The notes below the pieces were generated by a model. That model saw nothing but the letters and a program-made list of their open reading frames with translations. It was not told where the DNA came from and did no database searches. A stretch of DNA of 64,000 bases. Origin: Acidobacteriaceae bacterium. GTDB lineage: Bacteria; Acidobacteriota; Terriglobia; Terriglobales; Acidobacteriaceae. Of this stretch, positions 44,222 to 53,184 are shown piece after piece; the first letter of the stretch is position 1, and the number at the start of each line of letters is the position of its first letter. The position numbers were made by a program, and so were the translations under genes. The stretch spans positions 27,171-91,170 of the forward strand of contig JASHQE010000174.1 in assembly GCA_030037705.1 (NCBI GenBank), in the 5' to 3' direction.

Positions 44222-45172
44222 ATGACTGCAACCAGAGAATCAACGAGCGGCAGAAGGAGATGTCCTTTCACCTTGAGATGGACGAAGACAAAGCGACTGC
44301 TAATTCTGCTAGGTATAATGCTTTCCACTCTGCGCAGCTCGGCCAGTTGTTCGGGACCGTCGAGATGGGAAGGTGGCACGTTCAACAATACGTCTCCTGC
44401 TGCTAATCCCGTATGCGAAGACACACGAATGAGCTCTTCGGTGAGAGACGCTTTGCGCCTTGTCTGCGTGTCGGGACGATCCGCGACCTACCCCCTGAAC
44501 CAGAAGGCGATTATCATTGGTTTCCTCGGTGGATTTGTACAGCACGATGATCTGAAACATCCTGAGACATGGTTTGCCGCTTTCCTACGTGAGCACTACG
44601 GGCCCCGAGTTTACGCTCGCGCCTTTTCGAACCACGAAGGAATACTCGCGCTACAGGATGTCATGCGCCTGCTGGATTCGAATTGTGATGGAGTTGTCAC
44701 CGATATCGAGAAGCGACAGGCCAAGATCATTATTTATGGACACAGTTGGGGAGCATCCGAAGCCGCCGAATTTGCGAGAAAACTCCAACGTTTCGACATT
44801 CCAGTGCTCCTGACGGTGCAGATCGATATCATTGGGAAGCCACAACAAAAGCCTACTCGCATTCCCCCGAATGTCAGGGAAGCAGTCAACTTTTTTCAGA
44901 CAGAAGGCATCCTCCACGGCCGTCCAAAGATTTTCGCAGCGGATCCTGTTCGGACAGAAATAATCGGCGACTTTCGGATGACCTACGAGGAGCACCGCGT
45001 TGATTGCGGAAACTATCCGTGGTATGCTCGCGCATTTGACAGACCTCATCATGAGATAGAGAACGATGCCAGAGTGTGGAACGCTATCACAATGTTGATT
45101 GATTCAGCTCTTTTGTCGCCCGGGCCAGGCGGGAGCGTCTCCGCAACAAAATTAGCAACATCTTCCAAGTAG
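44222..45172 (+). CDS. Exported alpha/beta-hydrolase-like protein
   Basis: A protein of about 316 residues with a basic N-terminus and a hydrophobic segment (RLLILLGIMLSTLRSSASC) that may be a lipoprotein signal. The motif IIIYGHSWGASEAAEFA is a G-x-S-x-G nucleophile elbow, supporting a hydrolase fold. A charged DSNCDGVVTDIE segment resembles an EF-hand-like calcium loop. Conserved acid and His partners cannot be assigned confidently. The ATG at 44222 was preferred because it places the signal near the start; the frame also has an initiation codon at 44138. Confidence 0.65.
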   Translation: MTATRESTSGRRRCPFTLRWTKTKRLLILLGIMLSTLRSSASCSGPSRWEGGTFNNTSPAANPVCEDTRMSSSVRDALRLVCVSGRSATYPLNQKAIIIGFLGGFVQHDDLKHPETWFAAFLREHYGPRVYARAFSNHEGILALQDVMRLLDSNCDGVVTDIEKRQAKIIIYGHSWGASEAAEFARKLQRFDIPVLLTVQIDIIGKPQQKPTRIPPNVREAVNFFQTEGILHGRPKIFAADPVRTEIIGDFRMTYEEHRVDCGNYPWYARAFDRPHHEIENDARVWNAITMLIDSALLSPGPGGSVSATKLATSSK

Positions 45173-45346
45173 CGTGCTGATCAATATCAGTCCTTCAAGC
45201 GCGCGGCTTGGAGAACGTGTAATGCCACGCACAATACTCAAGCCGGCAGAACACATTTTTAGAGCGAATGCTCAAGCCGCATATGTACGACGGCCATTTT
45301 GCCCCACGAGGGCATGCGACGACCCGCGATGTGTCGAAATCGCCTA

Positions 45347-45964
45347 TTATGTTCGCTTCGAGGTTGGCGAAGGAGAGAAAATTACGGTAAGAGTCTTCAC
45401 ACCCTGTGCCGGATGCACAGTAATGCCACCAATATCACCAGACCCTGATGGTCCGGTCATCAAGAGGCTGTATGGCCTGCTTTTAAAGTAGGGGTGTTCA
45501 TAGGCGCTATGAATGTTGTCAACGATTTCCTTCGGATCCAGCAGAACAACCAAGTCGTGGGCCAGGAATGCGATCGTATGGACCTGCAGTTCGATGTCGG
45601 ACAGCAAGATCGAACCCGTCTCGGCGACGCCCATGGGAGAGCGCAACACGCAGACATCGATCGCGCTCGCTTCGGACCAATGATTGAGACTCGATGGCCG
45701 CATCGTTCCTTCATACTCAGAAATCGCAGAGCAGAATACCTTGGCGTCTGGATACCTCTTACGGAGGAATGAGTCCATGTCGCCCACATCGTCTGCGATC
45801 ACAACCCCTGCCATGCGTGCCACACCCTTGCTGAAGAGTGTTACGTGATCGTCTGGTGCAGTTGCATGAAACCGAGGAATCTTGGGCATAGGTTGGGGCG
45901 GCGGCTGGTTCTTCCGAACGGCATCGAGAATTGAATTGCGTAAAGGCGACTGCAGAGCGCTCAT
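45347..45964 (-). CDS. lutC: LUD-domain protein of lactate oxidation
   Basis: A 205-residue LutC/YkgG-type protein, the third component of the LutABC L-lactate oxidising complex. The LUD domain is recognisable in GVARMAGVVIADDV, RSPMGVAETGSILL and LLMTGPSGSGDIGGITVHPAQGVKTLTVI. Its ATG overlaps the stop codon of lutB as ATGA, so the genes are translated together. Confidence 0.9.
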   Translation of the reverse strand: MSALQSPLRNSILDAVRKNQPPPQPMPKIPRFHATAPDDHVTLFSKGVARMAGVVIADDVGDMDSFLRKRYPDAKVFCSAISEYEGTMRPSSLNHWSEASAIDVCVLRSPMGVAETGSILLSDIELQVHTIAFLAHDLVVLLDPKEIVDNIHSAYEHPYFKSRPYSLLMTGPSGSGDIGGITVHPAQGVKTLTVIFSPSPTSKRT

Positions 45965-47355
45965 AATCCCAGAACCTCATTTGCCTTCAGGCGATGGTTC
46001 TTATACCACTGATGAAATGTCTCCAGGGCTGCCTCCGGAACATCCCGGTGTTTTCCCCAGGCATTTAGGCGATTATAGATAGCGAAATGCGGAAGCAGGT
46101 CCAGAGTGGTTGACAGTGCTGTCGTCGAAACCTGGTAGAGCTCCGGACTGCTGAGCACTTTGTCGGCTACGCGCATTGCCGCCTTCTTGACAACCTGGAT
46201 CTGCCCTTTCGCCTCCATGATTTCGCGCCAACCATAGATCTGCTCATGAATGTCAATCTTTACTGGGCAGACGTTGGAGCAACTGCCGTTTAAAGTCGAA
46301 GCAAATGGCAGTTCGCTGTATTTCCGGACGTCAAATGTCGGCATCACGATGATCCCAATCGGACCCATGTAGGTGGCACCATAGCTGAGACCGCCGCTCC
46401 TGCGATACACGGGGCAGGTATTCATGCAAGCCGCGCAGCGGATGCACTTCAGAGAATGCCAGAATCTTCCCATTCCCAGGCGTTCAGATCTTCCGTTGTC
46501 CACGAGGACAACGTGCATGGTTGCGCCCTTGCGTGGCCCGCGAAACGATGAGGTATATTGCGTAATCGCATCTCCCGTTGCGCTCCTCGTAAGAAGACGA
46601 ATGAAAACCGCCAGGCTTTCTGTCGTAGGAATAATCTTTTCAATACCTGCGGAGCAAATGTGCAGCTTTGGCGTGTGGGCTGAGAGATCAGCGTTCCCCT
46701 CGTTGGTTGCGACTACGATTGCTCCGGTCTCTGCAACGACAAAATTTGCGCCGGTCATGCCGGCCGTCGCGTGAAGTATGTCCGGCCGCGTGTTGTCCCT
46801 CATAACTCCTGCCAGATATGCGGGATCTTCGTTGTTGGGATCAGAACCGTATTTCTGCGAAAAGAGGGTGGCGACGTCTTTGGTCGTTTTATGAATGGAA
46901 GGACCAACGATGTGTCCGGGAGGCTGGTCATCGAGCTGCTGGATGCGCTCTCCCAAATCCGTCTCGGTGACTCGGATATTCCGCCTCTCTAGGAACGGCC
47001 GCAGCTCACACTCCTCAGTCAGCATCGACTTTGACTTGATCAGGGTTTCAATTCGATTCTCGGCGAGAATGTCATACACAATCTGATTGTGTTCATGCGC
47101 ATCCGTCGCCCAGTGCACAATGACGCCGTTTGCTTTGGCATTCGCTTCGAACTGTTCGAGGTACTCTGCCAGATTCGAAAGCGTGTGCTCTTTGATCTCC
47201 GACGCGAGTGTGCGCAACTCCTCCCACTCTGTGACCAGGCGCGCGGCTGCATCGCGTCTCATTCTCATCATCCAGAGCAGCTTGTCCAGGCGGTCTTCAT
47301 GGGTTGTGTCTGCCAGAAACGCCTCCGCGTTCTTTGCCTGATCGATTGGATTCAT
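45961..47355 (-). CDS. lutB: Iron-sulfur LUD protein of lactate oxidation
   Basis: A 464-residue LutB/YkgF-type protein with an N-terminal LUD domain. Two 4Fe-4S clusters have ligands CIRCAACMNTCPVYR and CSNVCPVKIDIHEQIY. In the LutABC complex it carries electrons from lactate toward the quinone pool. The ATG at 47355 overlaps the lutA stop as ATGA and replaces a longer frame running into lutA. Confidence 0.93.
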   Translation of the reverse strand: MNPIDQAKNAEAFLADTTHEDRLDKLLWMMRMRRDAAARLVTEWEELRTLASEIKEHTLSNLAEYLEQFEANAKANGVIVHWATDAHEHNQIVYDILAENRIETLIKSKSMLTEECELRPFLERRNIRVTETDLGERIQQLDDQPPGHIVGPSIHKTTKDVATLFSQKYGSDPNNEDPAYLAGVMRDNTRPDILHATAGMTGANFVVAETGAIVVATNEGNADLSAHTPKLHICSAGIEKIIPTTESLAVFIRLLTRSATGDAITQYTSSFRGPRKGATMHVVLVDNGRSERLGMGRFWHSLKCIRCAACMNTCPVYRRSGGLSYGATYMGPIGIIVMPTFDVRKYSELPFASTLNGSCSNVCPVKIDIHEQIYGWREIMEAKGQIQVVKKAAMRVADKVLSSPELYQVSTTALSTTLDLLPHFAIYNRLNAWGKHRDVPEAALETFHQWYKNHRLKANEVLGL

Positions 47356-48101
47356 AGCGACACCCCATTGAGAATCTCTGCAACATGAAGGAACGGAATC
47401 TCTTGCTTTTGTCTCCGTGCGCAGCCCTGAAGGTGCATCAGGCACGACATATCCGACGAGACGATGCAATCTGGCGAAGCCTTGTGCATGAATGCCAACT
47501 TGTCATAGCCCATTTTGGCGGCCACGGCTTCTTCAGTGACTGAGAAGGTTCCGCCAAATCCACAGCACTCATCCACGCGGTCGAAGTCGACAAACTGAAT
47601 GCCGGGAACGCCGCTCAAAAGCGCCTTTGGCTTTGAAAAAACGGCATCGTGAACCCGCTCCGACATCGACGCCATATTGAGGCCGCGAATGGCAGAACAA
47701 CTCGTGTGCAGCGCGACTTTATGTTCGAACGTTGCCCATGGAAATTCGCGAACCTTGAGCACATCATGTAGAAATTCGATGAGGTCGTAAGTATTCTTCG
47801 ATAACCTCTGTCTCTCTGGAGAATCTGCGCCCGCCGTAAATTTGTTTCGAATGTGGTGAGTACAACTTCCGGAGGGAGTCACTACATATTCAAATGAGCC
47901 AAAGACGTTGGCGCAATGCTCCTCCGTTGCCTTGGCTTCTTGATAACAGCCGCTATTTGCCATGGGCTGCCCACAGCACGTCTGCTCTTTCGGGTACACC
48001 ACGTCAACACCGAGTCTTTCGAGTAACTCCAACGTCGCTATGCCAACCTGTGGATAGAAGACGTCAATATAACAGGGAATCATGAGAGCGGCTTCCATCA
48101 T
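47352..48101 (-). CDS. lutA: CCG-domain protein of lactate oxidation
   Basis: A 249-residue LutA/YkgE-type protein with two cysteine-rich CCG domains (ligand-bearing stretches EQTCCGQPMANSGCY and DECCGFGGTFSVTEE), which bind iron-sulfur clusters in heterodisulfide-reductase-like and lactate-oxidising complexes. An AGGTG site stands just before the start. It begins the lutABC set. A shared-motif copy lies 113 bases upstream, back to back with one serving the divergent tautomerase/dehydrogenase genes. Confidence 0.93.
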   Translation of the reverse strand: MMEAALMIPCYIDVFYPQVGIATLELLERLGVDVVYPKEQTCCGQPMANSGCYQEAKATEEHCANVFGSFEYVVTPSGSCTHHIRNKFTAGADSPERQRLSKNTYDLIEFLHDVLKVREFPWATFEHKVALHTSCSAIRGLNMASMSERVHDAVFSKPKALLSGVPGIQFVDFDRVDECCGFGGTFSVTEEAVAAKMGYDKLAFMHKASPDCIVSSDMSCLMHLQGCARRQKQEIPFLHVAEILNGVSL

Positions 48102-48213
48102 TGCACCTGCTGTTTGAAATTACCGCGTGTAGTGCTTTGTCGGGCCGTCCGAAGTTGGGAAAACGGACTCCTCACCGACCCAGCGATCTTAGCAATCGAT
48201 CTGTGGTGTGGAC

Positions 48214-48231
48214 ATTACATATTTCTGTGAG
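48214..48231 (-). promoter_or_regulatory. Shared 18-base motif, copy 10
   Basis: On the minus strand it reads CTCACAGAAATATGTAAT. It points at lutA and ends 113 bases before its start codon. Confidence 0.65.
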
Positions 48232-48264
48232 TTTCTGGCGTTCCATTCGTTCCCACGCGCGCCG

Positions 48265-48282
48265 ATACCAGATTCATGTAAT
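48265..48282 (+). promoter_or_regulatory. Shared 18-base motif, copy 11
   Basis: ATACCAGATTCATGTAAT points at the tautomerase gene 130 bases downstream. It lies only 33 bases from copy 10, the tightest back-to-back pair. The following TTGGCGC resembles the TTGACGC flank of copies 2 and 3. Confidence 0.6.
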
Positions 48283-48411
48283 TGGCGCATTTGAACCCGT
48301 TGACTACTATCGCAGGAAGCCGGGAACGATGCGAAGACTTTGTGTATTTTTCGGCCGCTCGGCCGTACTCGCGAGCTGATCTTAGGTCTCCTCTGGTTGG
48401 AGGTAACGCGT

Positions 48412-48786
48412 ATGCCGCTCTATACCGCAATCATCCGAGAAGGCTTTGTGTCAGATGACACAAAGGCCAAAATCGCCAAGGAGATCACGCGCATACACAC
48501 CTCGGTTATGAAGGTGCCGAGCAGCTTTGTGCGAGTGGTTTTCCTCTCCTATCCGAAGGGCGCTGGATTTACAGCAGGCGAAGAGGCGCCGACAGCGGCT
48601 CTAAATTGTGTTCTAAGAAGCGGTCATACGGCCGAAGAAAAAACAGACATGCTCAAGCAGCTATGGGCAATGTTCCAGAAGCTCACGGGTATCGCCACGG
48701 ATCAACTCGCTCTATCTCTCCAGGAGGTCCCGTCGAGCAACGCCATGGAGATGGGACAGATTATGCAAGCTGTCGGACACGAATAG
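48412..48786 (+). CDS. Tautomerase-superfamily protein
   Basis: A 124-residue protein starting MPLYTAIIREG, so the catalytic N-terminal proline of 4-oxalocrotonate tautomerase-like enzymes is present after Met removal. It is about twice the length of the smallest members and similar to malonate-semialdehyde-decarboxylase-like forms. A textbook GGAGGT site precedes the ATG. The substrate is unknown; it probably acts on an enol/keto acid. It is co-directional with, and separated by only about 50 bases from, the D-lactate-dehydrogenase-type gene. Confidence 0.82.
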   Translation: MPLYTAIIREGFVSDDTKAKIAKEITRIHTSVMKVPSSFVRVVFLSYPKGAGFTAGEEAPTAALNCVLRSGHTAEEKTDMLKQLWAMFQKLTGIATDQLALSLQEVPSSNAMEMGQIMQAVGHE

Positions 48787-48834
48787 ATTGATTTGCCGCG
48801 GATTGGCATGAACACGATCCGAAAGGTTCCCCGA

Positions 48835-51756
48835 ATGTGCTTTTTCTCGCCGAATACAGACGCTCTTACCCCGCTGCGCTCCCATGCAACGCTCGACCGC
48901 GCCCCAGATCATCTGGCAAACGGCACACCTGCCGCACTCCGCGATGACTTGATTGCTCTCCTCGGTCCAACAGCAGTGCGTGCGCGTGTAACAGACCTTG
49001 TCAAGTATGCAACGGATGCCAGCCCCTACCGGCTGTTTCCGCAAGTCGTGATCGTTGCTGAATCCGTAGAACAGATTAGCAAGACCCTGCAGTACGCAAA
49101 GCAGAACCACCATTCGGTGACTTTTCGCGCATCAGGGTCGAGCCTGAATGGCCAATCTCAGGGCGACGACATACTCATCGATGTGCGCAACTGTTTCAAT
49201 GGCATCGAGGTGTTAGAAGATGGTCGCTATGCAAGGATCAAACCGGGCACGATCATCAGCGTGGCCAATCGTGCACTGTTGCCGTACAACCGCGTGCTTG
49301 GGCCCGATCCCGCAAGCAGCGGTGTAGCCACGGTCGGCGGTGTTGTCGCAAATAATGCCAGCGGCATGACCGCTGGAACCAAGCTCAACAGCTATCACAC
49401 GATCGCTTCCATGAAGGTCCTGCTGCCTTCAGGCAGCCTCATTGACACCGCTGATAAGAGCGTGGACAGCCAGTTGCTGGAATACGAGCGGGAGCTTCAC
49501 GACGGGCTGCTTGAGATTCGTGAAGAAATTTTGCGGGACACGTCCTTTGCCGCGTGGATAAGCAAGAAGTTTGCAATCAAAAATACGAATGGCTATCGCC
49601 TCGATGCGTTCCTCGACTGCGATACGCCGGGTGCGATCATCCAAAAGCTGATGGTCGGATCTGAAGGTACGCTGGGTTTCATTGCTGAAGTGACATTCGA
49701 GACGCTTCCCCTCAGGCCGCTGCGCTCAACAGGCCTGCTCATCTTTCCAAGCTTGCACGATGCGGCGGCAGCCGCGCCGCATTTCATTGAGATCGGCGCC
49801 ATGGCCGCTGAACTCATGGACGGAAGGTGCTTGCATCTGGCGACATCGATCCCAGGGGTTCCAAAGAGCTGGTCGACAGTAGCTGAGGATACCGGATCTC
49901 TGCTCGTTGAATTCCGTGCATCCGATCTCGATGAATTGGCCAAGATGGAACAGCAGGGACTCAAATACAGTTCTTCGCTTGACCTTCATGAGCCGGCGTC
50001 ATTCAGCCGAGATTTGAAAGCCGCTGCAGTTCTTTGGAGGGTCCGTGAGGGACTGTACCCGATCGTCGCAGCCAGCAGAGCGCAAGGAACCTGCTTGATG
50101 ATCGAGGACGTGTGCGTTCCGCAGAGCCAGGTGGGAGATGCCGCGACCGACATCATTGGACTGCAGCGAAAGTTCAACTACATGGTCAATATTGCGGGTC
50201 ACGCATCGGCTGGAAATCTGCACTTTCTCGTGGGAGTGAATTTCGGGGTCCAGGCAGACGTCGACAAATACGCCGCATTCATGGAGGAGATGACGAGCCT
50301 GATCGTCAGCAAGTATGACGGCTCGCTCAAGGCTGAACATGGCACGGGACGAAACATCGCGCCGTTTCTCGAAAAGGAATGGGGCCCGAAGGCGACCGCG
50401 ATCATGTGGCGCATCAAGAAGCTGTTTGATCCGAGAAGCCTGCTCGCCCCCGGTGTCATGCTGAATAAGGACCCGCTGGGACATGTAAAGAACACACACA
50501 CATTCCCTGAGATCGAGCATGTCGCCAATGCCTGCATCGAATGCGGCTACTGCGAGGCCGTGTGCCCGAGCCGCCATCTGACGACGACTCCAAGGCAGCG
50601 CATCGCGCTCCGCCGCGAAATGATGCGGCATGAACCGGGATCGCCTGTTCAGAAGGCGCTTCTGAAGGAGTATGAATACGACGCCGTCCAGACCTGTGCG
50701 GGTGACAGCTCATGTGAGCATGCCTGTCCCGTCCAGATCAATACGGGCGTCCTGATGAAACAGTTCCGTCATCTCGAGCACACCCAGGGACAGGAGTGGG
50801 TTGCCGAAAGAATTGCAGCATCCTGGGGCTTTGTCGAGCCAATTGCGCGGATGTCGATGCTCGCGGGCAACGTTGCTGCGAAAGTGTTTGGGAATGGCGG
50901 CGTCCGCGCCATTCTCAATGCTGCTCGAAAAATCGTCAGTCCGGAACTGCTTCCCAGTTGGGTCGAATCGTTGCCATGGCCTGCTTCTTCCAGGCTGCCT
51001 AAAACAAGAGAAGAAGGCGCCACGGCGATCTATTTTCCGGCGTGCATCAATCGAATTTTTGGCGGCTCTAAGCTCTCCAAGCGCAGCACGTCACTTCCCG
51101 AAGCGTTTGTCGCTGTCTCGCAGAGAGCTGGGTTTCCGGTGTTCATTCCGCCTGATGTTGCTGGCAATTGCTGCGCTACCGTATGGCACTCGAAAGGTTA
51201 TAACGGCGGCAATATCCTGATGGCCAACCGGGTCCTTGAGAGCATGTGGCGATGGAGCAAGCAAGGCAAGATTCCGATCGTCTCAGATGCGAGTTCCTGC
51301 ACACTCGGTCTCAAAGAAGAGATATTAGATTACCTCACTCCAGAGAATCGAGACAGGCACCGGCACCTCACCATCTATGACTCGATCACATGGGCTGATA
51401 AGAAACTGCTTCCGAACCTGCCGATCCAGCGCAAAGCGCGCTACGCTACTGTGCACCCGACCTGCTCCATGCATACCATGGGAGTCGATATAACACTCAG
51501 GAAAATCGCAGGCGAGTTGGCGGAGAAACCCTTCTACCCGTTAACGAGCACTTGCTGTGCGTTTGCGGGGGACCGCGGTTTGCTGCACGAAGAACTCACC
51601 CGCTCGGCGACACGGGAAGAGGCCAGTGAGGTAACAGGCAAGAATCTGGATCTGTATCTCTGCGCGAATCGAACCTGCGAAGTCGGTATGGAGCACGCAA
51701 CTCATGCTCCCTACGAATCATTCGTTTATTCGCTCGAAGAACTGACGCGGCCATGA
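48835..51756 (+). CDS. FAD/iron-sulfur D-lactate dehydrogenase (Dld-II/YdiJ type)
   Basis: A large fused flavoprotein of about 973 residues. The N-terminal FAD-binding-4 domain (PQVVIVAESVEQISKTL, FRASGSSLNGQSQGDDILID, GVVANNASGM) is followed by the FAD oxidase C-terminal domain. A ferredoxin-like segment (CIECGYCEAVCPSRH and CAGDSSCEHACPV) and C-terminal CCG-type cysteine-rich domains (CINRIFGG, NCCATVWH, STCCAFAGDRG) complete it. This architecture occurs in Dld-II D-lactate dehydrogenases and in YdiJ-type D-2-hydroxyglutarate dehydrogenases. Pairing with lutABC favours D-lactate, giving the cell both stereoisomer routes. The start was placed at the ATG at 48835; in-frame starts at 48793 and 48808 are possible. 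Confidence 0.9.
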   Translation: MCFFSPNTDALTPLRSHATLDRAPDHLANGTPAALRDDLIALLGPTAVRARVTDLVKYATDASPYRLFPQVVIVAESVEQISKTLQYAKQNHHSVTFRASGSSLNGQSQGDDILIDVRNCFNGIEVLEDGRYARIKPGTIISVANRALLPYNRVLGPDPASSGVATVGGVVANNASGMTAGTKLNSYHTIASMKVLLPSGSLIDTADKSVDSQLLEYERELHDGLLEIREEILRDTSFAAWISKKFAIKNTNGYRLDAFLDCDTPGAIIQKLMVGSEGTLGFIAEVTFETLPLRPLRSTGLLIFPSLHDAAAAAPHFIEIGAMAAELMDGRCLHLATSIPGVPKSWSTVAEDTGSLLVEFRASDLDELAKMEQQGLKYSSSLDLHEPASFSRDLKAAAVLWRVREGLYPIVAASRAQGTCLMIEDVCVPQSQVGDAATDIIGLQRKFNYMVNIAGHASAGNLHFLVGVNFGVQADVDKYAAFMEEMTSLIVSKYDGSLKAEHGTGRNIAPFLEKEWGPKATAIMWRIKKLFDPRSLLAPGVMLNKDPLGHVKNTHTFPEIEHVANACIECGYCEAVCPSRHLTTTPRQRIALRREMMRHEPGSPVQKALLKEYEYDAVQTCAGDSSCEHACPVQINTGVLMKQFRHLEHTQGQEWVAERIAASWGFVEPIARMSMLAGNVAAKVFGNGGVRAILNAARKIVSPELLPSWVESLPWPASSRLPKTREEGATAIYFPACINRIFGGSKLSKRSTSLPEAFVAVSQRAGFPVFIPPDVAGNCCATVWHSKGYNGGNILMANRVLESMWRWSKQGKIPIVSDASSCTLGLKEEILDYLTPENRDRHRHLTIYDSITWADKKLLPNLPIQRKARYATVHPTCSMHTMGVDITLRKIAGELAEKPFYPLTSTCCAFAGDRGLLHEELTRSATREEASEVTGKNLDLYLCANRTCEVGMEHATHAPYESFVYSLEELTRP

Positions 51757-51858
51757 AGCTGCGTCACCAGGTATAAGCCACCTGATTGCTTGTGGACACA
51801 GAGCTGAGCATCAAGTTGTGCTTGAGGCTGTCAACAACTGTCGAATACAGGAGGAAAC

Positions 51859-52167
51859 ATGAACAGATTAAAAATCAGTGTGTTGTCACTGCTTCTCGTT
51901 CTTTGCGTCGGGACGGTTGCTCTCTGCCAGGATGCCGCTCAGGACGTAAAGAACTCAACCACAAAAACGGGCCATGCAATCAAACATGTCGGAAAGAAAG
52001 TGGGTTCAGTATCGAAGAGCGCGGTAAAGGACACCGGAAAAGGAACAAAAGCTGCTGCAAAAGATACGGCTCATGGGACCGAAGTGGTTTCCAAAGACGC
52101 GTCCAAGGGGGTTCAAACTACGGTCAAAGATACAGGAAAAGTCGTCAAGGATGGCTCCTCAAAATAG
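51859..52167 (+). CDS. Small exported LEA-like repeat protein
   Basis: A 102-residue protein with a clear signal peptide (LSLLLVLCVGTVALCQ). The mature part is a very hydrophilic Lys/Thr/Gly/Ala-rich repeat of about 11-14 residues (VKDTGKGTKAA, AKDTAHGTEVV, SKDASKGVQTT, VKDTGKVVKDG). The composition resembles late-embryogenesis-abundant or hydrophilin proteins, suggesting a periplasmic or surface role in desiccation or osmotic stress; that is inference. A GGAGGAAAC ribosome-binding site precedes the ATG. Confidence 0.75.
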   Translation: MNRLKISVLSLLLVLCVGTVALCQDAAQDVKNSTTKTGHAIKHVGKKVGSVSKSAVKDTGKGTKAAAKDTAHGTEVVSKDASKGVQTTVKDTGKVVKDGSSK

Positions 52168-52410
52168 GTAAGGCGCCCGGCGCCGCAAAGGACGGATCGG
52201 ACCCGCTACCCTGCCATTTCGCCGTCCGCTTGGCGAGGTTCTCCGCAGGTCGAACGAGGCAGAATCCGGACCAAGGCAGATGATTCTGCGATCGTCCAGA
52301 TTGAAACTCAACCCGCTGGGATCCATCGTTCTGAATCAGGAACAGAAATAACTAGCGGCCAGAAGCCGCATGGGCTCGCATCGAAAGTGCCAACCGATGA
52401 AGGAGCCACG

Positions 52411-52727
52411 ATGCCAAAGAAAAATAGCCTGGCTCTTGCGGCGCTTGTCGTGTGCGGTCTCGCCTTCCCACTGTTTGGCCAGTCGGATCGTGCCACCATT
52501 GAAGGCGCGGTCAAATGCCCATCTTCGGCTGTACTACCTGGAGTGCGGGTGCAAGTAACCAATGTGGGCGCTGAAGCATCCCAAACCACGACGACCGACG
52601 CGCAAGGTTTCTACCGCATCGACAATCTGCCCGTAGGCACCTATACAGTCAGTTTTTCGGCGAAATCATCAATTACAACGGTTTCGGCGGGCGCATAGGC
52701 CAGTTCGGCGCGCGACTCACCTTCTAA
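52411..52727 (+). pseudogene. Remnant of an Oar-like TonB receptor (internal deletion)
   Basis: The 5' part encodes a signal peptide and most of a carboxypeptidase-regulatory-like domain (ATIEGAVKCPSSAVLPGVRVQ, GFYRIDNLPVGTYTVSF). The frame then breaks. From 52671 a second frame reads NYNGFGGRIGQFGARLTF and stops, which is the terminal beta strand of such a receptor. A full-length gene would have about 1000 residues in between, so both ends were joined by one large deletion. In-frame translation of the first part ends at 52698. No function is expected. Confidence 0.8.
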
Positions 52728-53163
52728 GCCGAATGCACTCCGGGCAGCAGCTCGGCGGCAATTCCGGTTCACGCGATTCGTGATTGCGTTCGCCATCGGG
52801 ATTGCGTCGGTTACCGCTGCGATGCTTCTTCAGTCCGGATTCGTGGCCGAGTCTGTCTCAGATTTGGTTTGCGAGTTGATCTTTTGCCAGGAAAGCTGCT
52901 GGCCATTCCGTTTCGCGACCGTGGCGATGCAAGTCCCGATTTTTTTGACGATCCTGTGTGTTCGGTTCGATCATTCTGAGCACCATTGGATTCCTTGCGT
53001 TGTCCGCAAGAAAGGTCGCCCGAAGGGTTGTTTCCGAGTAGGCAATCAATCGTCCAGAGCCCGACCCTATGAATGGCTTTGTACAGCAATCTCGCACTGA
53101 GCACGCAGCGTTCGGTATATTCGCTCCTAGCCGGGATGCAAATTGTCCGGGATGGACTGACAG
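52728..53163 (+). other. Gap with a doubtful small membrane ORF
   Basis: A frame of 106 codons (52780-53100, GTG start) contains two hydrophobic stretches (IAFAIGIASVTAAMLL and FATVAMQVPIFLTILCVRF), but there is no good ribosome-binding site and no family I recognise. It may be debris from the deletion that created the neighbouring receptor remnant. Confidence 0.25.
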
Positions 53164-53184
53164 ATGCAAAGGAGGTTTGTGTCG

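Noticed and set aside
45174..45491. 105-codon plus-strand frame with several cysteines (CPTRACDDPRC, CAGC)
   Set aside because: Nearly half of it is antisense to the 3' end of lutC, which is well supported; no family recognised.
51960..52160. Repetitive DNA that might suggest a CRISPR or tandem array
   Set aside because: The repetition is at the protein level in a short Lys/Thr-rich coding sequence; there are no identical DNA repeats with unique spacers. No CRISPR array was seen anywhere in the window.
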